Shown here one piece after another: positions 24,447-33,082 of a stretch of 33,478 bases of DNA. A program made the position numbers and the translations under genes. The notes under the pieces are model-generated. The model made no database searches. It worked only from the letters and a program-made list of their open reading frames with translations, and had not been told where the DNA came from. Source of the DNA: Myxococcales bacterium (lineage in GTDB: Bacteria > Myxococcota_A > Polyangia > Polyangiales > Houyiibacteriaceae); contig JAHBWH010000084.1 of NCBI GenBank assembly GCA_019637115.1, forward strand, positions 1 through 33,478, read 5' to 3'. The first letter of the stretch is position 1. Every line of letters starts with the position of its first letter.

Positions 24447-26006
24447 ATGGACGAAGGAACTGGCACGCGGATCACGTACGACGGCGCGGTCTACCGCGTT
24501 CAACCAGGCGAATCGGCGCTCGAGGCGCTGATTCGTGGCGGCGCGAACATCGCGTTCTCGTGCCGCAAGGGCTCTTGCCAGACGTGTCTGGTCAGGGCGG
24601 TCGAGGGCACGCCGCCGCCCGGCTCGCAGCGCGGGCTGCGCCAAGCGCTCGTCGACACGAAGCACTTCCTGCCCTGCGCCGCGCACCCCACCGAGCCCCT
24701 CGTCATCGGTCCCCCCGAGCGCTCGGTGCTCTTCTTGAACGCGCTCGTCGCCGAGAAGATCAGCCGCTCGCCGCGGGTGGTGCAGCTCTCGCTCGAGCCC
24801 GAGCTGACGCTCGACTGGCGGCCCGGGCAATACGTCAACCTGCGCGGCCCGAGCGGCCTCGTGCGCAGCTACTCGATCGCGAGCGTCGCGCACCACGACT
24901 ACTACGTGGAGCTCCACGTCGGCCTCGTTCCCGACGGGACGATGAGCCGGTGGATCCACGACGAGCTGAAGGCGGGTGATTACGTCGAGATCCAAGGACC
25001 CCTCGGCGACTGCACCTACCGCGACGAGCTGCGCGATCGCGAGCTGCTGATGCTGGCGACCGGCACGGGCATCGCGCCGATCATCGGCATCGTGCGCGAC
25101 GCGCTCGAGCGCGGGCATCGCGGCGCGATCCACGTGATCCACGCCGCGTCGGCGCCCGAGGAGGCGTACCTGCAGGGGGTCTTCGAGGGGCTCTGTCAGC
25201 GACACGAGAACCTGAGCTTCGAGCAGCTCGTCGGCGGCGGCGACGCGGTCGCGGCGTGCTTCGACGCGCGGCCGGACCTGAAGGGCACCGTGCTCTACCT
25301 CTGCGGCAACCCCGAGATGGTCTACGCGGCCCGCGTGCGGGCGGTCGAGAGCGGCGTCGACCGCCGCGAGGTCATCTCGGATCCCTTCGAGGACGCCTAC
25401 CCCTACTGGCCGCGCGACAAGCAGAAGCTCGAGGCGTGGCCGGTCGAGCCCGCGCTCTGGGAGGCGCTCGAGCGCGGCCCGAAGCTCCGCCGCATCCTCA
25501 CGGAGTTCTACGACCTCGCCTACGAGGATCCGCGGCTCGCGCCCTTCTTCCACAACGTCACGAAGGAGCGCGCGATCGCCAAGCAGTACGAGTTCCTCGC
25601 GGACGTCTTCGGCGGCGAGATCGAGTTCTTCGGGCTCAAGCCCTTCAACGCGCACCATTGGATGATCATCTCGGACGACCTCTTCGATCATCGCGAGGAG
25701 GTCTTCGAAGCCGTCGTGCGGCGCCACGGCCTCGAAGAGCAGCTGATCCGGCGCTGGATGGCCTTCCACGAGCTCTTCCGACGCGACCTCGTCAAGGGCG
25801 TCCAGCGCGGCATGATCATCAACGGCGTCGAGCACCTCCACGACGGCTACAGCGAGGAGGTCTTGCCCATGGACATGGTCTGCGACGGCTGCGGCGACGA
25901 GATGCTCGAGGGCAGCCGCGGCCGGATGCACCGGCGGACGGGCCAACTCTACTGCGGCCGATGCAGCGGCGCCCGCCTGAGCTCGTTCCCGTCCGCGATG
26001 ACCTGA
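24447..26006 (+). CDS. Fusion of 2Fe-2S ferredoxin, FAD/NAD reductase, truncated globin and zinc ribbon
   Basis: Encodes 519 residues. A plant-type ferredoxin domain covers about 5-90, with cluster ligands C39, C44, C47 and C77 (SCRKGSCQTC, FLPCAAHP). A ferredoxin-NADP reductase-like module covers about 95-320: FAD motif RSYS at 140-143, nucleotide motif GTGIAP at 206-211, C-terminal CGNPEMV from 286. A truncated-globin domain spans about 335-460 (LRRILTEFYDLAYEDPRLAP, then FFHN), with candidate haem-ligand histidines 403 and 404 in FNAHHWMIISDDLFDH. A four-Cys zinc-ribbon-like end follows (C479, C482, C503, C506). Electrons would pass from NAD(P)H through FAD and 2Fe-2S to haem, suggesting NO dioxygenation or O2/NO chemistry in the cytoplasm. 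The domain order is the reverse of flavohaemoglobin. The role is inferred. Confidence 0.9.
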   Translation: MDEGTGTRITYDGAVYRVQPGESALEALIRGGANIAFSCRKGSCQTCLVRAVEGTPPPGSQRGLRQALVDTKHFLPCAAHPTEPLVIGPPERSVLFLNALVAEKISRSPRVVQLSLEPELTLDWRPGQYVNLRGPSGLVRSYSIASVAHHDYYVELHVGLVPDGTMSRWIHDELKAGDYVEIQGPLGDCTYRDELRDRELLMLATGTGIAPIIGIVRDALERGHRGAIHVIHAASAPEEAYLQGVFEGLCQRHENLSFEQLVGGGDAVAACFDARPDLKGTVLYLCGNPEMVYAARVRAVESGVDRREVISDPFEDAYPYWPRDKQKLEAWPVEPALWEALERGPKLRRILTEFYDLAYEDPRLAPFFHNVTKERAIAKQYEFLADVFGGEIEFFGLKPFNAHHWMIISDDLFDHREEVFEAVVRRHGLEEQLIRRWMAFHELFRRDLVKGVQRGMIINGVEHLHDGYSEEVLPMDMVCDGCGDEMLEGSRGRMHRRTGQLYCGRCSGARLSSFPSAMT

Positions 26007-26009
26007 TGG

Positions 26010-26027
26010 CGAGACCTGATGGTCTCG
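26010..26027 (+). terminator. Hairpin after the globin-fusion gene
   Basis: CGAGACC, loop TGAT, GGTCTCG is a perfect 7-bp stem starting 4 bases after the stop. It overlaps a direct repeat of GACCTGATGG. There is no T-run after it, so strength as a terminator is doubtful. Confidence 0.45.
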
Positions 26028-26186
26028 TGGCCCCGAGGTGCGCCGTGCTCAGACCAAAAGCCGCGACCGCGGGTGCCCAGCTTCGCCGCGATCCGTCGTC
26101 GGCAGGTGTCGACGGTCGTCGCGCTGATCGACTGGGCGAGCTGACCGCGGGTTGGCGCGCGACCCGCGCCGTGCTTCAACTCCGAC

Positions 26187-27620
26187 GTGAACCCACTTCT
26201 CCTCGAGTCGGCGACCGCGCTCGCGGCCGCCATCCGCGGCGGCCGCGTGTCCTCGCGTGAGGTGGTGGAGGCGCACATCGCGCGTGCCCGCGAGGTCGGC
26301 TCCCTCAACGCGATCGTGCGCGACCGCTTCGAGGCGGCGCGTCGCGAAGCCGACGCCGCGGACGTCGCGCTCGAGCGCGCCGACGATCCCGAAGCGCTGC
26401 CCCCGCTCCACGGCGTCCCTTGCACCATCAAGGAGTGCTTCGCGCTCGAGGGTATGCCGCAGTCCTCGGGGCTCGTCGCGCGCAAGGACGTGATCGCGCG
26501 CGAGGACGCGACGACGGTGCGGCGCCTCCGCGACGCGGGGGCCATCCCGCTCGGGGTGACCAACGTCTCCGAGCTCTGCATGTGGATGGAGTCGAACAAC
26601 CGCGTCTACGGCCGGACCAACAACCCCTACGACCCGTCACGCATCGTCGGCGGCAGCTCGGGCGGCGAGGGCGCCATCGTCGGCGCGGGCGCGTCTCCCT
26701 TTGGCCTCGGCTCGGACATCGGCGGCTCGATCCGGATGCCCGCCTTCTTCAACGGCGTCTACGGCCACAAGCCCACGGGCGGGCTCGTGCCCGGGAGCGG
26801 CCAGTACCCGGTCTCGCACGGCGTCGCGCGCCGCTACCTCACGACCGGCCCCATCGCGCGGCGCGCGACGGACCTCTGGCCGCTCCTGAAGATCCTTGCG
26901 GGGCCCGACGGCGTCGACGACGGCTGCGAGGCGATGCCGCTCGGCGATCCGGGCTCGGTCTCGATGCGCGGGCTGCGCGTCGTCACCATCCCCGACGACG
27001 GCCGCGCGGCACCCTCCACGTCGCTGCAGCGCGCGCAGCGGCGGGTCGAGGACGCCCTCCGCGCCGAGGGCGCGATCGTGGTCGAGGCGCGCGTCGACGA
27101 GCTGGCCGAGGCGTTTCAGATCTGGTCCTCGATGCTCAGCGCGGCGGGCGGCCCAAGCTTCCGCGAGCTGCTCTTCCAAGGACGCCGGGTGAACGCGCTC
27201 GAGGAGCTCGCGCGTTGGTGCGCGGGTCGGTCGCCGCACACCCTCCCCGCGCTCGCGTTGGCCTTCGGCGAGTCGCTGCCCGCGCTCACCCCGAGGCTCG
27301 CGCAGCGCGCGCGCTCCCGCGGCGAGAAGCTTCGCGCGACGCTCGACGCGCTCATCGGAGACGGCGTCCTGCTCTACCCCTCGCACACGCGGACGGCGCC
27401 GAAGCACCACCGTCCCATCGTCTCGCGCTTCGACTGGGTGTACACGGCCGTCTTCAACGTGATGGAGCTGCCGGTCACGCAGATCCCGCTCGGGCTGGAT
27501 GACGACGGACTCCCGCTCGGCGTGCAGGTCGCCGCGCTACGCGGCCACGATCACCGCACCGTCGCGGTCGCAGAGTGGGCCGAGCGCGCGCTCGGCGGCT
27601 GGGTGCCGCCAGGTCGTTGA
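26187..27620 (+). CDS. Amidase-signature-family hydrolase
   Basis: Encodes 477 residues from GTG 26187; no earlier in-frame start and no clear Shine-Dalgarno. The catalytic triad of the family is complete: K82 in CTIKECF, cis-Ser S157 in VGGSSGGEGA, nucleophile S181 in GSDIGGSIRMPAFFNGVYGH. Other marks are LPPLHGVPCTIKE, GAIPLGVTNVSELCMWMESN and a C-terminus with NVMELPVTQIPLGLDDDGLP then GHDHRTVAVAEWAERALGGW. The family hydrolyses amide bonds; the closest resemblance is to fatty-acid-amide-hydrolase-like members, but substrate cannot be told. The GatA role is unlikely, since no gatB or gatC is adjacent. No signal peptide, so cytoplasmic. Confidence 0.92.
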   Translation: MNPLLLESATALAAAIRGGRVSSREVVEAHIARAREVGSLNAIVRDRFEAARREADAADVALERADDPEALPPLHGVPCTIKECFALEGMPQSSGLVARKDVIAREDATTVRRLRDAGAIPLGVTNVSELCMWMESNNRVYGRTNNPYDPSRIVGGSSGGEGAIVGAGASPFGLGSDIGGSIRMPAFFNGVYGHKPTGGLVPGSGQYPVSHGVARRYLTTGPIARRATDLWPLLKILAGPDGVDDGCEAMPLGDPGSVSMRGLRVVTIPDDGRAAPSTSLQRAQRRVEDALRAEGAIVVEARVDELAEAFQIWSSMLSAAGGPSFRELLFQGRRVNALEELARWCAGRSPHTLPALALAFGESLPALTPRLAQRARSRGEKLRATLDALIGDGVLLYPSHTRTAPKHHRPIVSRFDWVYTAVFNVMELPVTQIPLGLDDDGLPLGVQVAALRGHDHRTVAVAEWAERALGGWVPPGR

Positions 27621-27666
27621 GCTCGCTCGTCGAGCGCGGCCGTCGAACGCGGCCGTCGAACGCAGG

Positions 27667-27707
27667 CACGATCGCGGCGCCGTCGCGGTCGCTGAGTCGG
27701 CAGAGCG
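27667..27707 (+). pseudogene. Degraded duplicate of the amidase 3' end
   Basis: The 41 bases match 27546-27586 inside the amidase at 35 positions. Read in the same codon register they give HDRGAVAVAESAER against HDHRTVAVAEWAER. It lies 121 bases downstream of the original, after the amidase stop, and continues only to TGA/TAG stops. It is probably the last trace of a tandem amidase gene or a local duplication. The rest of 27621-27929 contains short GTCGAACGCGGCC direct repeats and no gene. Confidence 0.5.
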
Positions 27708-27929
27708 GCGTAACGGCTCTGCTCGATCGTCGAGCGCTCTCGCCGAAGCGAACGACTAGAGCGCCGTTCAAACACCGCGTGGTGTGCTCGTTGCTCGACG
27801 AAGAAATGACCATGTCGGACCTGCTGCCACGCCCCACCTCGCCGTCTCTCGGGCGCGTTCCTGGGTGCGATCGACGCTTGGCATCGTGGGCGCGACACGT
27901 CACTCTGTCCGGGGCTGAGAAGGGGGCGC

Positions 27930-29417
27930 ATGGATGAGCGAGATCTGCAGGCCAGCGAGGCCAAGTACCGGCTCCTCCTCGAGGCGGCGCCGGACGCGAT
28001 CGTCGTCGTCGACGAGGCGGGCCACATCCAGCTCTTGAACACGCAGACGGAGAAGCTCTTCGGCTACGCGCGCGAAGAGCTCCTCGGACAGCCCGTCGAG
28101 GTGCTCATCCCGAGCCGCTTCCGCGAGCGTCACCCCAGCCACCGCCAGCGCTTCTCGGCGGAGCCGCGAGTGCGCCCCATGGGCTCGAACCTCGAGCTCC
28201 ACGGCCTCCGAAAGGACGGCTCGGAGTTCCCCGTCGAGATCAGCCTCAGCCCCATCGAGGTCCACGGCGAGCGCCTGGTATCCACGGCCATTCGGGACAT
28301 CTCCGAGCGCAAGCGCGCGGAAGCCAAGTTCCGAGGGCTGCTCGAATCCGCGCCGGACGCGGTGGTGATCGTCGATCGGACTGGGCGCATCGTCCTCATC
28401 AACGCGCAGACCGAGAAGCTCTTCGGCTACGCGCGCGGGGAGCTGCTCGGCGAGCCCGTCGAGATCCTCGTCCCGGAGCGCTTCCGCGACGCCCACCCGG
28501 CGCATCGGCGCGACTACTTCGGTGAGCCTCGCGTCCGCGGCATGGGCTCGAACCTCGAGCTCTTCGGCCTGCGGAAGGACGGGACCGAGTTCCCCATCGA
28601 GATCAGCCTCAGCCCGCTCGAGACCGAGGACGGCGTGCTGGTGTCCAGCGCGATCCGCGATACGACCGAGCGCAAGCGGCTCGAGCAGCGGACGGTCGAG
28701 GCGAGCCGCAGCAAGAGCGAGTTCCTCGCAAACATGTCGCACGAGCTGCGCACGCCGCTGAACGCGATCATCGGCTTCGCCGATCTCATGCATCGGGAGA
28801 AGCTCGGCCCAGTCTCGGAGACTCATCGCGAGTACCTCGGCGACATCCTGACGAGCTCTCGACATCTCCTCGCGCTCATCAACGACATCTTGGATCTCGC
28901 GAAGGTCGAGTCCGGTCGCATCGAGCTTCGACCCGAGCACGTCGAGCTGCTCCCGCTCGTGTCGGAGGTGCGGGACATCGTCCGCGGGCTCGCGGCGAAC
29001 AAGGAGCTCGAGCTCGAGCTCGACGTCCCGCCCTCGCTGGACGCTTGGATCGATCCCAACCGGACGAAGCAGATCCTCTACAACTACGTCTCCAACGCGA
29101 TCAAGTTCACGCCGGAGCGCGGGCGCGTCGTCATCCGAGCGCGCGAGGTGGGCGCGGGAAAGCTCCGCATCGACGTGCAGGACAGCGGCATCGGCATCCC
29201 CGACGAGAGCCTCGAGAAGCTCTTTGTCGAGTTCCAGCAGCTCGACGCGAGCACCGCGAAGCGGTACCAGGGCACCGGCCTCGGCCTCGCGCTGACCAAG
29301 CGGATCGTCGAGGCGATGGGCGGTCACGTCGAGGTCCAGAGCGACCACGGGCGCGGCAGCACGTTCTCGGCGGTCCTCCCTCGGCGGTCCTCCGACGGAG
29401 GTTCGCATGGCGGGTGA
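27930..29417 (+). CDS. PAS-PAS sensor histidine kinase
   Basis: Encodes 495 residues, with AGAAGGGGG before ATG 27930. Two PAS domains (about 10-125 and 135-250) are close tandem copies: [20 protein letters not shown] / [40 protein letters not shown] / [40 protein letters not shown] / [20 protein letters not shown]. The kinase core follows: H-box [20 protein letters not shown] (H271), N-box [14 protein letters not shown]1 DSGIGIP, G2 [20 protein letters not shown]. No membrane segment, so a cytoplasmic sensor. PAS ligand is unknown. The gene's last 11 bases overlap the receiver gene, so the two are translated together and the kinase is the likely phosphodonor. Confidence 0.95.
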   Translation: MDERDLQASEAKYRLLLEAAPDAIVVVDEAGHIQLLNTQTEKLFGYAREELLGQPVEVLIPSRFRERHPSHRQRFSAEPRVRPMGSNLELHGLRKDGSEFPVEISLSPIEVHGERLVSTAIRDISERKRAEAKFRGLLESAPDAVVIVDRTGRIVLINAQTEKLFGYARGELLGEPVEILVPERFRDAHPAHRRDYFGEPRVRGMGSNLELFGLRKDGTEFPIEISLSPLETEDGVLVSSAIRDTTERKRLEQRTVEASRSKSEFLANMSHELRTPLNAIIGFADLMHREKLGPVSETHREYLGDILTSSRHLLALINDILDLAKVESGRIELRPEHVELLPLVSEVRDIVRGLAANKELELELDVPPSLDAWIDPNRTKQILYNYVSNAIKFTPERGRVVIRAREVGAGKLRIDVQDSGIGIPDESLEKLFVEFQQLDASTAKRYQGTGLGLALTKRIVEAMGGHVEVQSDHGRGSTFSAVLPRRSSDGGSHGG

Positions 29418-29790
29418 GATCATCCTGGTCGTGGACGACAACCCCCACAACCTCAAGCTCGCGCGGGTCCTCCTCCTGAGCGAGGGATACGACGTCCACA
29501 CCGCCGTGGACGCCGAGGACGCGCTCTTGGTGCTCGAGCGCGTCGAGCCCGCCCTCATCTTGATGGACCTTCAGCTCCCCGGCATGGATGGGCTCGCGCT
29601 GACCCGCCAGCTCAAGGCGACCCCCCGCCATCGAGACACGATCATCGTCGCGCTGACCGCCTACGCCATGAAGGGCGACGAGGAGCGCGCCCTCGAGGCC
29701 GGCTGCGACGGCTACATCACCAAGCCCATCGACACCCGCGCGCTCCCCGCGACGCTCGAGCGCCACCTGGCGGCCCGGAGACGGACATGA
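29407..29790 (+). CDS. Single-domain response regulator (DivK/CheY-like)
   Basis: Encodes 127 residues, only a receiver domain. Acidic pair in [20 protein letters not shown], phosphoacceptor D54 in [20 protein letters not shown], Thr in [20 protein letters not shown], Lys in [13 protein letters not shown]; all key residues are present. The NPHNLKL start is typical of DivK- and PleD-type receivers. With no output domain it would act by protein contact or as a phosphate shuttle between the kinase before it and the hybrid kinase after it. It overlaps both neighbours (11 bases upstream, 4 bases downstream). Confidence 0.94.
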   Translation: MAGEIILVVDDNPHNLKLARVLLLSEGYDVHTAVDAEDALLVLERVEPALILMDLQLPGMDGLALTRQLKATPRHRDTIIVALTAYAMKGDEERALEAGCDGYITKPIDTRALPATLERHLAARRRT

Positions 29791-32700
29791 CGGAGCGCCC
29801 GACCATCCTCGTCATCGAGGACAACCCGGTGACGCGGAAGATGCTGCGGGTGGTCCTCGAGACCGAGGGCTACGCGGTCACGGAGGCGGGTGACGCGCGC
29901 AACGCGCTCGCGCTCGTCGACCATCGACGCCCCGATCTGATCGTGCAGGATCTCATCCTCCCCGACATGGACGGCGTCGACCTCGTGCGGCGCCTGCGCG
30001 CGAAGCCCTCGCTCGCCGACGTCCCGATCCTCGCGCTCTCGGGCTTCCTCGCGCGCCTCGACGACCCCGCGACCGCCGAGGCGGGCTTCACCGCGCTCCT
30101 GGTCAAGCCGATCGAGCCGACGACGCTCGCGGACTCGATCCGCGCTTTCCTGCCGGGCCGCGCGACGCAGCCGCCGAGCCACACGGGCAAGACGGTGCTC
30201 CTCGTCGACGACGAGCCCGTCAGCCGCAAGCTGCTCCGCCTCCACCTCACCCAGCTCGGCTTCTCGGTCCACGCGGTCGACCCCCACGACGCGCTCGACG
30301 CCGCGCGTCGACACCCGCCGGACCTCGTGGTCTCCGACGTGCTGATGCCCGAGGTCGATGGCTTCGAGCTCTGCCTCGCGATCCGCCGCGATCCCGCGCT
30401 CGCGAAGATCCCGGTGGTCCTGATCTCGGCGTACTACCAAGCCGAAGGTGACGAGGAGCTGGCCCGCCGAGTCGGCGCGAGCGCGCTCGTGCCCCGCATG
30501 CCCGATCTCACCCCGATCTCGGACGCGGTGATCGCGGCGATCGGCGAGCCTCCGCCCGTCACCGCGCAGACCCCGAGCGACGGCGTGATGCTCGCCCACG
30601 CGCGGGCGGTCATCCGACAGTTCGAGCGGCAGCTCTCCGTCAACGCGGGTCTCACGCGACGCTGCACGATTCAGGCGGCCCAGCTCTCGCTGCTCGGCGG
30701 GATCGCGGACGCGCTCACTCGACGCGGGGACATCGAGGTCGCCCTCCGAGACGTGCTCGCGGGCGCGCTCGACGCCGCCGCGGTCTCGAAGGGCGCGCTC
30801 TTCTTGTCGGAGCCCGGCGAGGCGCCGACCTTGCGGCACGCCATCGGCTTCTGCGCGCGCGAGCGCGCGGCGCTCTCCGAGTTCTTCGGCCACCTCCCGT
30901 GGCTCGAGGAGGTCATCAGCGGCCGCGCGGCCACCTCGGTCCCCTCGAGCGCCGTGAGCCCGGCCGACGGCGAGGCGATCCTCGACGCCGCGGGGGTGAC
31001 GTCGCTCGAGATCGTCCCGCTGCTCTCGAACGGCGTCGGCATGGGGGCGCTCGTCTTCGGCGCCGAGAGCCAAGACGTCACGAGCGAGGATCTCATCTCG
31101 TTCGCGCGCGCGATCGGGCACCAGCTCGTCAAATCGCTGGAGCTCGAGCGCTCGTTCCGACGCGTCGCGGCCTCGCAGAAGCAGCTCCGCCTGCTGATGG
31201 AGAACGCGAACGACGCGATCCTGCTGCTCGACCGCGACGGCACGATCCGGGAGGCGAACCGCCGCATCGGCGAGCTCGTCGGGTCGCCGGCCCCCGCCGA
31301 CGCGCCACGTCGACCCACGACGAGGCGCGCCCCGAGCGACGGAACCCCGCGCGGTTTCACGCCACGCGGCGAGTCCGGGGACAGCCCCTCGAAGGCGCTC
31401 GTCGGACGCAGGCTCGCCGACCTCGGGAGGACGCGGGAAGCGCACGCGCGGCTCGAGGCGCTCGTGCGCGGCGACGCGCCGAGGGAGGAGTCCGAGCCCA
31501 CGTTCGAGCTCGCGCGCGCCAACGGCGAGCCGCTGCTCATGGAGCTCTCGCGCACCCCCGTCGACGTGAACGACGAGGTGCTCGTGCTCCTGATCGGCCG
31601 CGACGTCACCGAGCGCATGCGTGAGCACGCGCAGCGGATGGCCTCGGATCGCATGGCGACGATCGGCATGCTCGCCGCGGGCGTCGCGCACGAGATCAAC
31701 AACCCGCTCGCGGCGATCGCGGTGAACGTCGAGGCGACGCTCCTCGCGCTCGAAGACGTCGCCGAGCGCTTCGGCGGGATGGACGCGCTGAGCGAGGTCG
31801 TCGCCGGGCTCACCGACGCGCGAGAGGCGACCGATCGGGTGCGAGACATCGTCTCCGACCTCCGAGGGCTCTCACGCGCGGAGACCGAGGCGCACACTTC
31901 GCTCGACGTCCGGGACGTCCTCGAGTCGACCGCGCGCATGGCGTCGAACGCGATCCGCCACCGCGCGCGGCTCGTCCGCGACTACGATGCCGACCTCCCC
32001 CTCGTCCGCGGGAGCAGGTCGCGGCTCGGACAGGTCTTTCTGAACCTGATGATGAACGCGGCGCAGGCGATCGACGAAGGGCGCGCGGAGGTTCACGAGA
32101 TCCGGCTGCGCGCTCGCGGGGACGACGGCCGGGTGATCGTGGAGGTCGAGGACACGGGTCACGGGATCCCGGAGGAGCTCCTCGACGAGCTCTTCACGCC
32201 CTTCTTCACCACCAAGCCGCGTGGCGAAGGCACGGGGCTCGGGCTCGCGATCTGCCATCGCATCGTGACGGAGCTCGGCGGCGAGCTCGAGGTCGAGAGC
32301 GAGCTCGGCGAGGGGAGCCTCTTTCGCGTGATCCTGCCGGCCGCGCGCGAGGCCGAGGCGACCGAGGACACCGCGGACACCGTCGCCCGTTCTCCTGCGC
32401 CTTCGACCACCACGCGGGCGCGCGTGCTCGTGATCGACGACGACCCTCTCGTCGGCCGAGCCCTCTCGCGCACGCTCTCGAAGGCGCATGACGTGACGCT
32501 CGAGTCGAACGCGCGCGTCGCGCTTCGGGCGATCGAGTCGGGGGCGCGCTACGACGTCATCTTCTGCGACCTGATGATGCCCGCGATGACCGGCATGCAG
32601 CTCCACGCCGCGCTGATCGAGACGGCAGCGGACCAGGCGGATCGCATGATCTTCATCACGGGCGGCGCCTTCACCGCCGAGGCGCGAGCGTTCTTGGAGC

Positions 32701-32801
32701 GCATGGCCGACCGGCGCGTCGACAAACCCTTCGAGCTCGAGCACGTCCGCGCCCTCGTCGCAGAGGTCGCCAGGCGCGCGACGGCCCCGAAGACCGTGTG
32801 A
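29787..32801 (+). CDS. Hybrid histidine kinase: REC-REC-GAF-PAS-HisKA-HATPase-REC
   Basis: Encodes 1004 residues. REC1 has ILVIEDNP and D55 (LIVQDLILPDMDG). REC2 has VLLVDDEP and D184 (LVVSDVLMPEVDG), but where the conserved Lys-Pro is expected it reads ALVPRMPDL, so it may be altered in switching. A GAF-like domain lies about 295-455. A PAS domain (LLMENANDAILLLDRDGTIR) is split by about 50 Pro/Arg/Ser-rich residues. The kinase core has H635 in AAGVAHEINNPLAAIAVNVE, N-box NLMMNAAQAIDEG, G1 DTGHGIP, FTPFFTTKP and G2 GTGLGLAICHR. REC3 has D928 (VIFCDLMMPAMTG) and ends VDKPF. It starts by ATGA overlap with the receiver gene. It probably integrates phospho-input from the upstream genes; the output is not in the window. 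Confidence 0.94.
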   Translation: MTERPTILVIEDNPVTRKMLRVVLETEGYAVTEAGDARNALALVDHRRPDLIVQDLILPDMDGVDLVRRLRAKPSLADVPILALSGFLARLDDPATAEAGFTALLVKPIEPTTLADSIRAFLPGRATQPPSHTGKTVLLVDDEPVSRKLLRLHLTQLGFSVHAVDPHDALDAARRHPPDLVVSDVLMPEVDGFELCLAIRRDPALAKIPVVLISAYYQAEGDEELARRVGASALVPRMPDLTPISDAVIAAIGEPPPVTAQTPSDGVMLAHARAVIRQFERQLSVNAGLTRRCTIQAAQLSLLGGIADALTRRGDIEVALRDVLAGALDAAAVSKGALFLSEPGEAPTLRHAIGFCARERAALSEFFGHLPWLEEVISGRAATSVPSSAVSPADGEAILDAAGVTSLEIVPLLSNGVGMGALVFGAESQDVTSEDLISFARAIGHQLVKSLELERSFRRVAASQKQLRLLMENANDAILLLDRDGTIREANRRIGELVGSPAPADAPRRPTTRRAPSDGTPRGFTPRGESGDSPSKALVGRRLADLGRTREAHARLEALVRGDAPREESEPTFELARANGEPLLMELSRTPVDVNDEVLVLLIGRDVTERMREHAQRMASDRMATIGMLAAGVAHEINNPLAAIAVNVEATLLALEDVAERFGGMDALSEVVAGLTDAREATDRVRDIVSDLRGLSRAETEAHTSLDVRDVLESTARMASNAIRHRARLVRDYDADLPLVRGSRSRLGQVFLNLMMNAAQAIDEGRAEVHEIRLRARGDDGRVIVEVEDTGHGIPEELLDELFTPFFTTKPRGEGTGLGLAICHRIVTELGGELEVESELGEGSLFRVILPAAREAEATEDTADTVARSPAPSTTTRARVLVIDDDPLVGRALSRTLSKAHDVTLESNARVALRAIESGARYDVIFCDLMMPAMTGMQLHAALIETAADQADRMIFITGGAFTAEARAFLERMADRRVDKPFELEHVRALVAEVARRATAPKTV

Positions 32802-32802
32802 G

Positions 32803-32893
32803 CGAGTCCGACGACCGAGTCCGATGACCGAGTCCGATGACCGAGTCCGATGACCGAGTCCGATGACCGAGTCCGATGACCGCGTCTGATGAT
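32803..32893. repeat. Six tandem copies of the 13-mer CGAGTCCGATGAC
   Basis: Units start at 32803, 32816, 32829, 32842, 32855 and 32868; the first has one change (GACGAC) and a seventh (CGCGTCTGATGAT) is degenerate. The array starts one base after the hybrid kinase stop codon. The same 13-mer occurs once, inverted, at 20417-20429. Confidence 0.95.
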
Positions 32894-32904
32894 GATGACG
32901 ACCC

Positions 32905-33012
32905 GGACAGGGGCACGGACACGGACACGGGCACGGGCACGGACAGGGACACGGACACGGACACGGGCTCGGACTCGGACATGGACACGGACACGGACAC
33001 GGACATGGGCAC
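32905..33012. repeat. Eighteen in-phase hexamers, consensus GGRCWN
   Basis: GGACAC is the commonest unit (eight of eighteen), with GGGCAC, GGACAG, GGACAT, GGACTC and GGGCTC variants, and no insertions break the phase. It lies directly upstream of the last gene and 11 bases after the 13-mer array. Confidence 0.95.
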
Positions 33013-33067
33013 GGACGACCAACGATCGGGACCGTTCGAGGACCGGGTCTGGTGCCCGGGTCCGAGG

Positions 33068-33073
33068 TACTGT
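33068..33073 (+). promoter_or_regulatory. Candidate -10 box TACTGT for the last lipoprotein gene
   Basis: TACTGT ends 6 bases before GTG 33080 and 9 before ATG 33083, with no Shine-Dalgarno between. This is the same layout as at the two Uma2 genes and suggests a leaderless mRNA. Confidence 0.35.
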
Positions 33074-33082
33074 CAGCGCGTG

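Noticed and set aside
26040-26165. Minus-strand peptide TRGQLAQSISATTVDTCRRR that looks like a helix-turn-helix of a transposase or regulator
   Set aside because: Only about 40 residues, with no start, no catalytic part and no inverted repeats; too little to call a mobile-element remnant.
27806-27937. A 43-residue ORF whose end overlaps the start of the PAS-PAS kinase
   Set aside because: No ribosome site, weak G/C preference in third codon positions (about 12 of 43 codons end in A/T) and no recognisable sequence; a chance ORF is more likely.
32803-33012. CRISPR-like array
   Set aside because: The units are directly tandem with no unique spacers and no cas genes are nearby.
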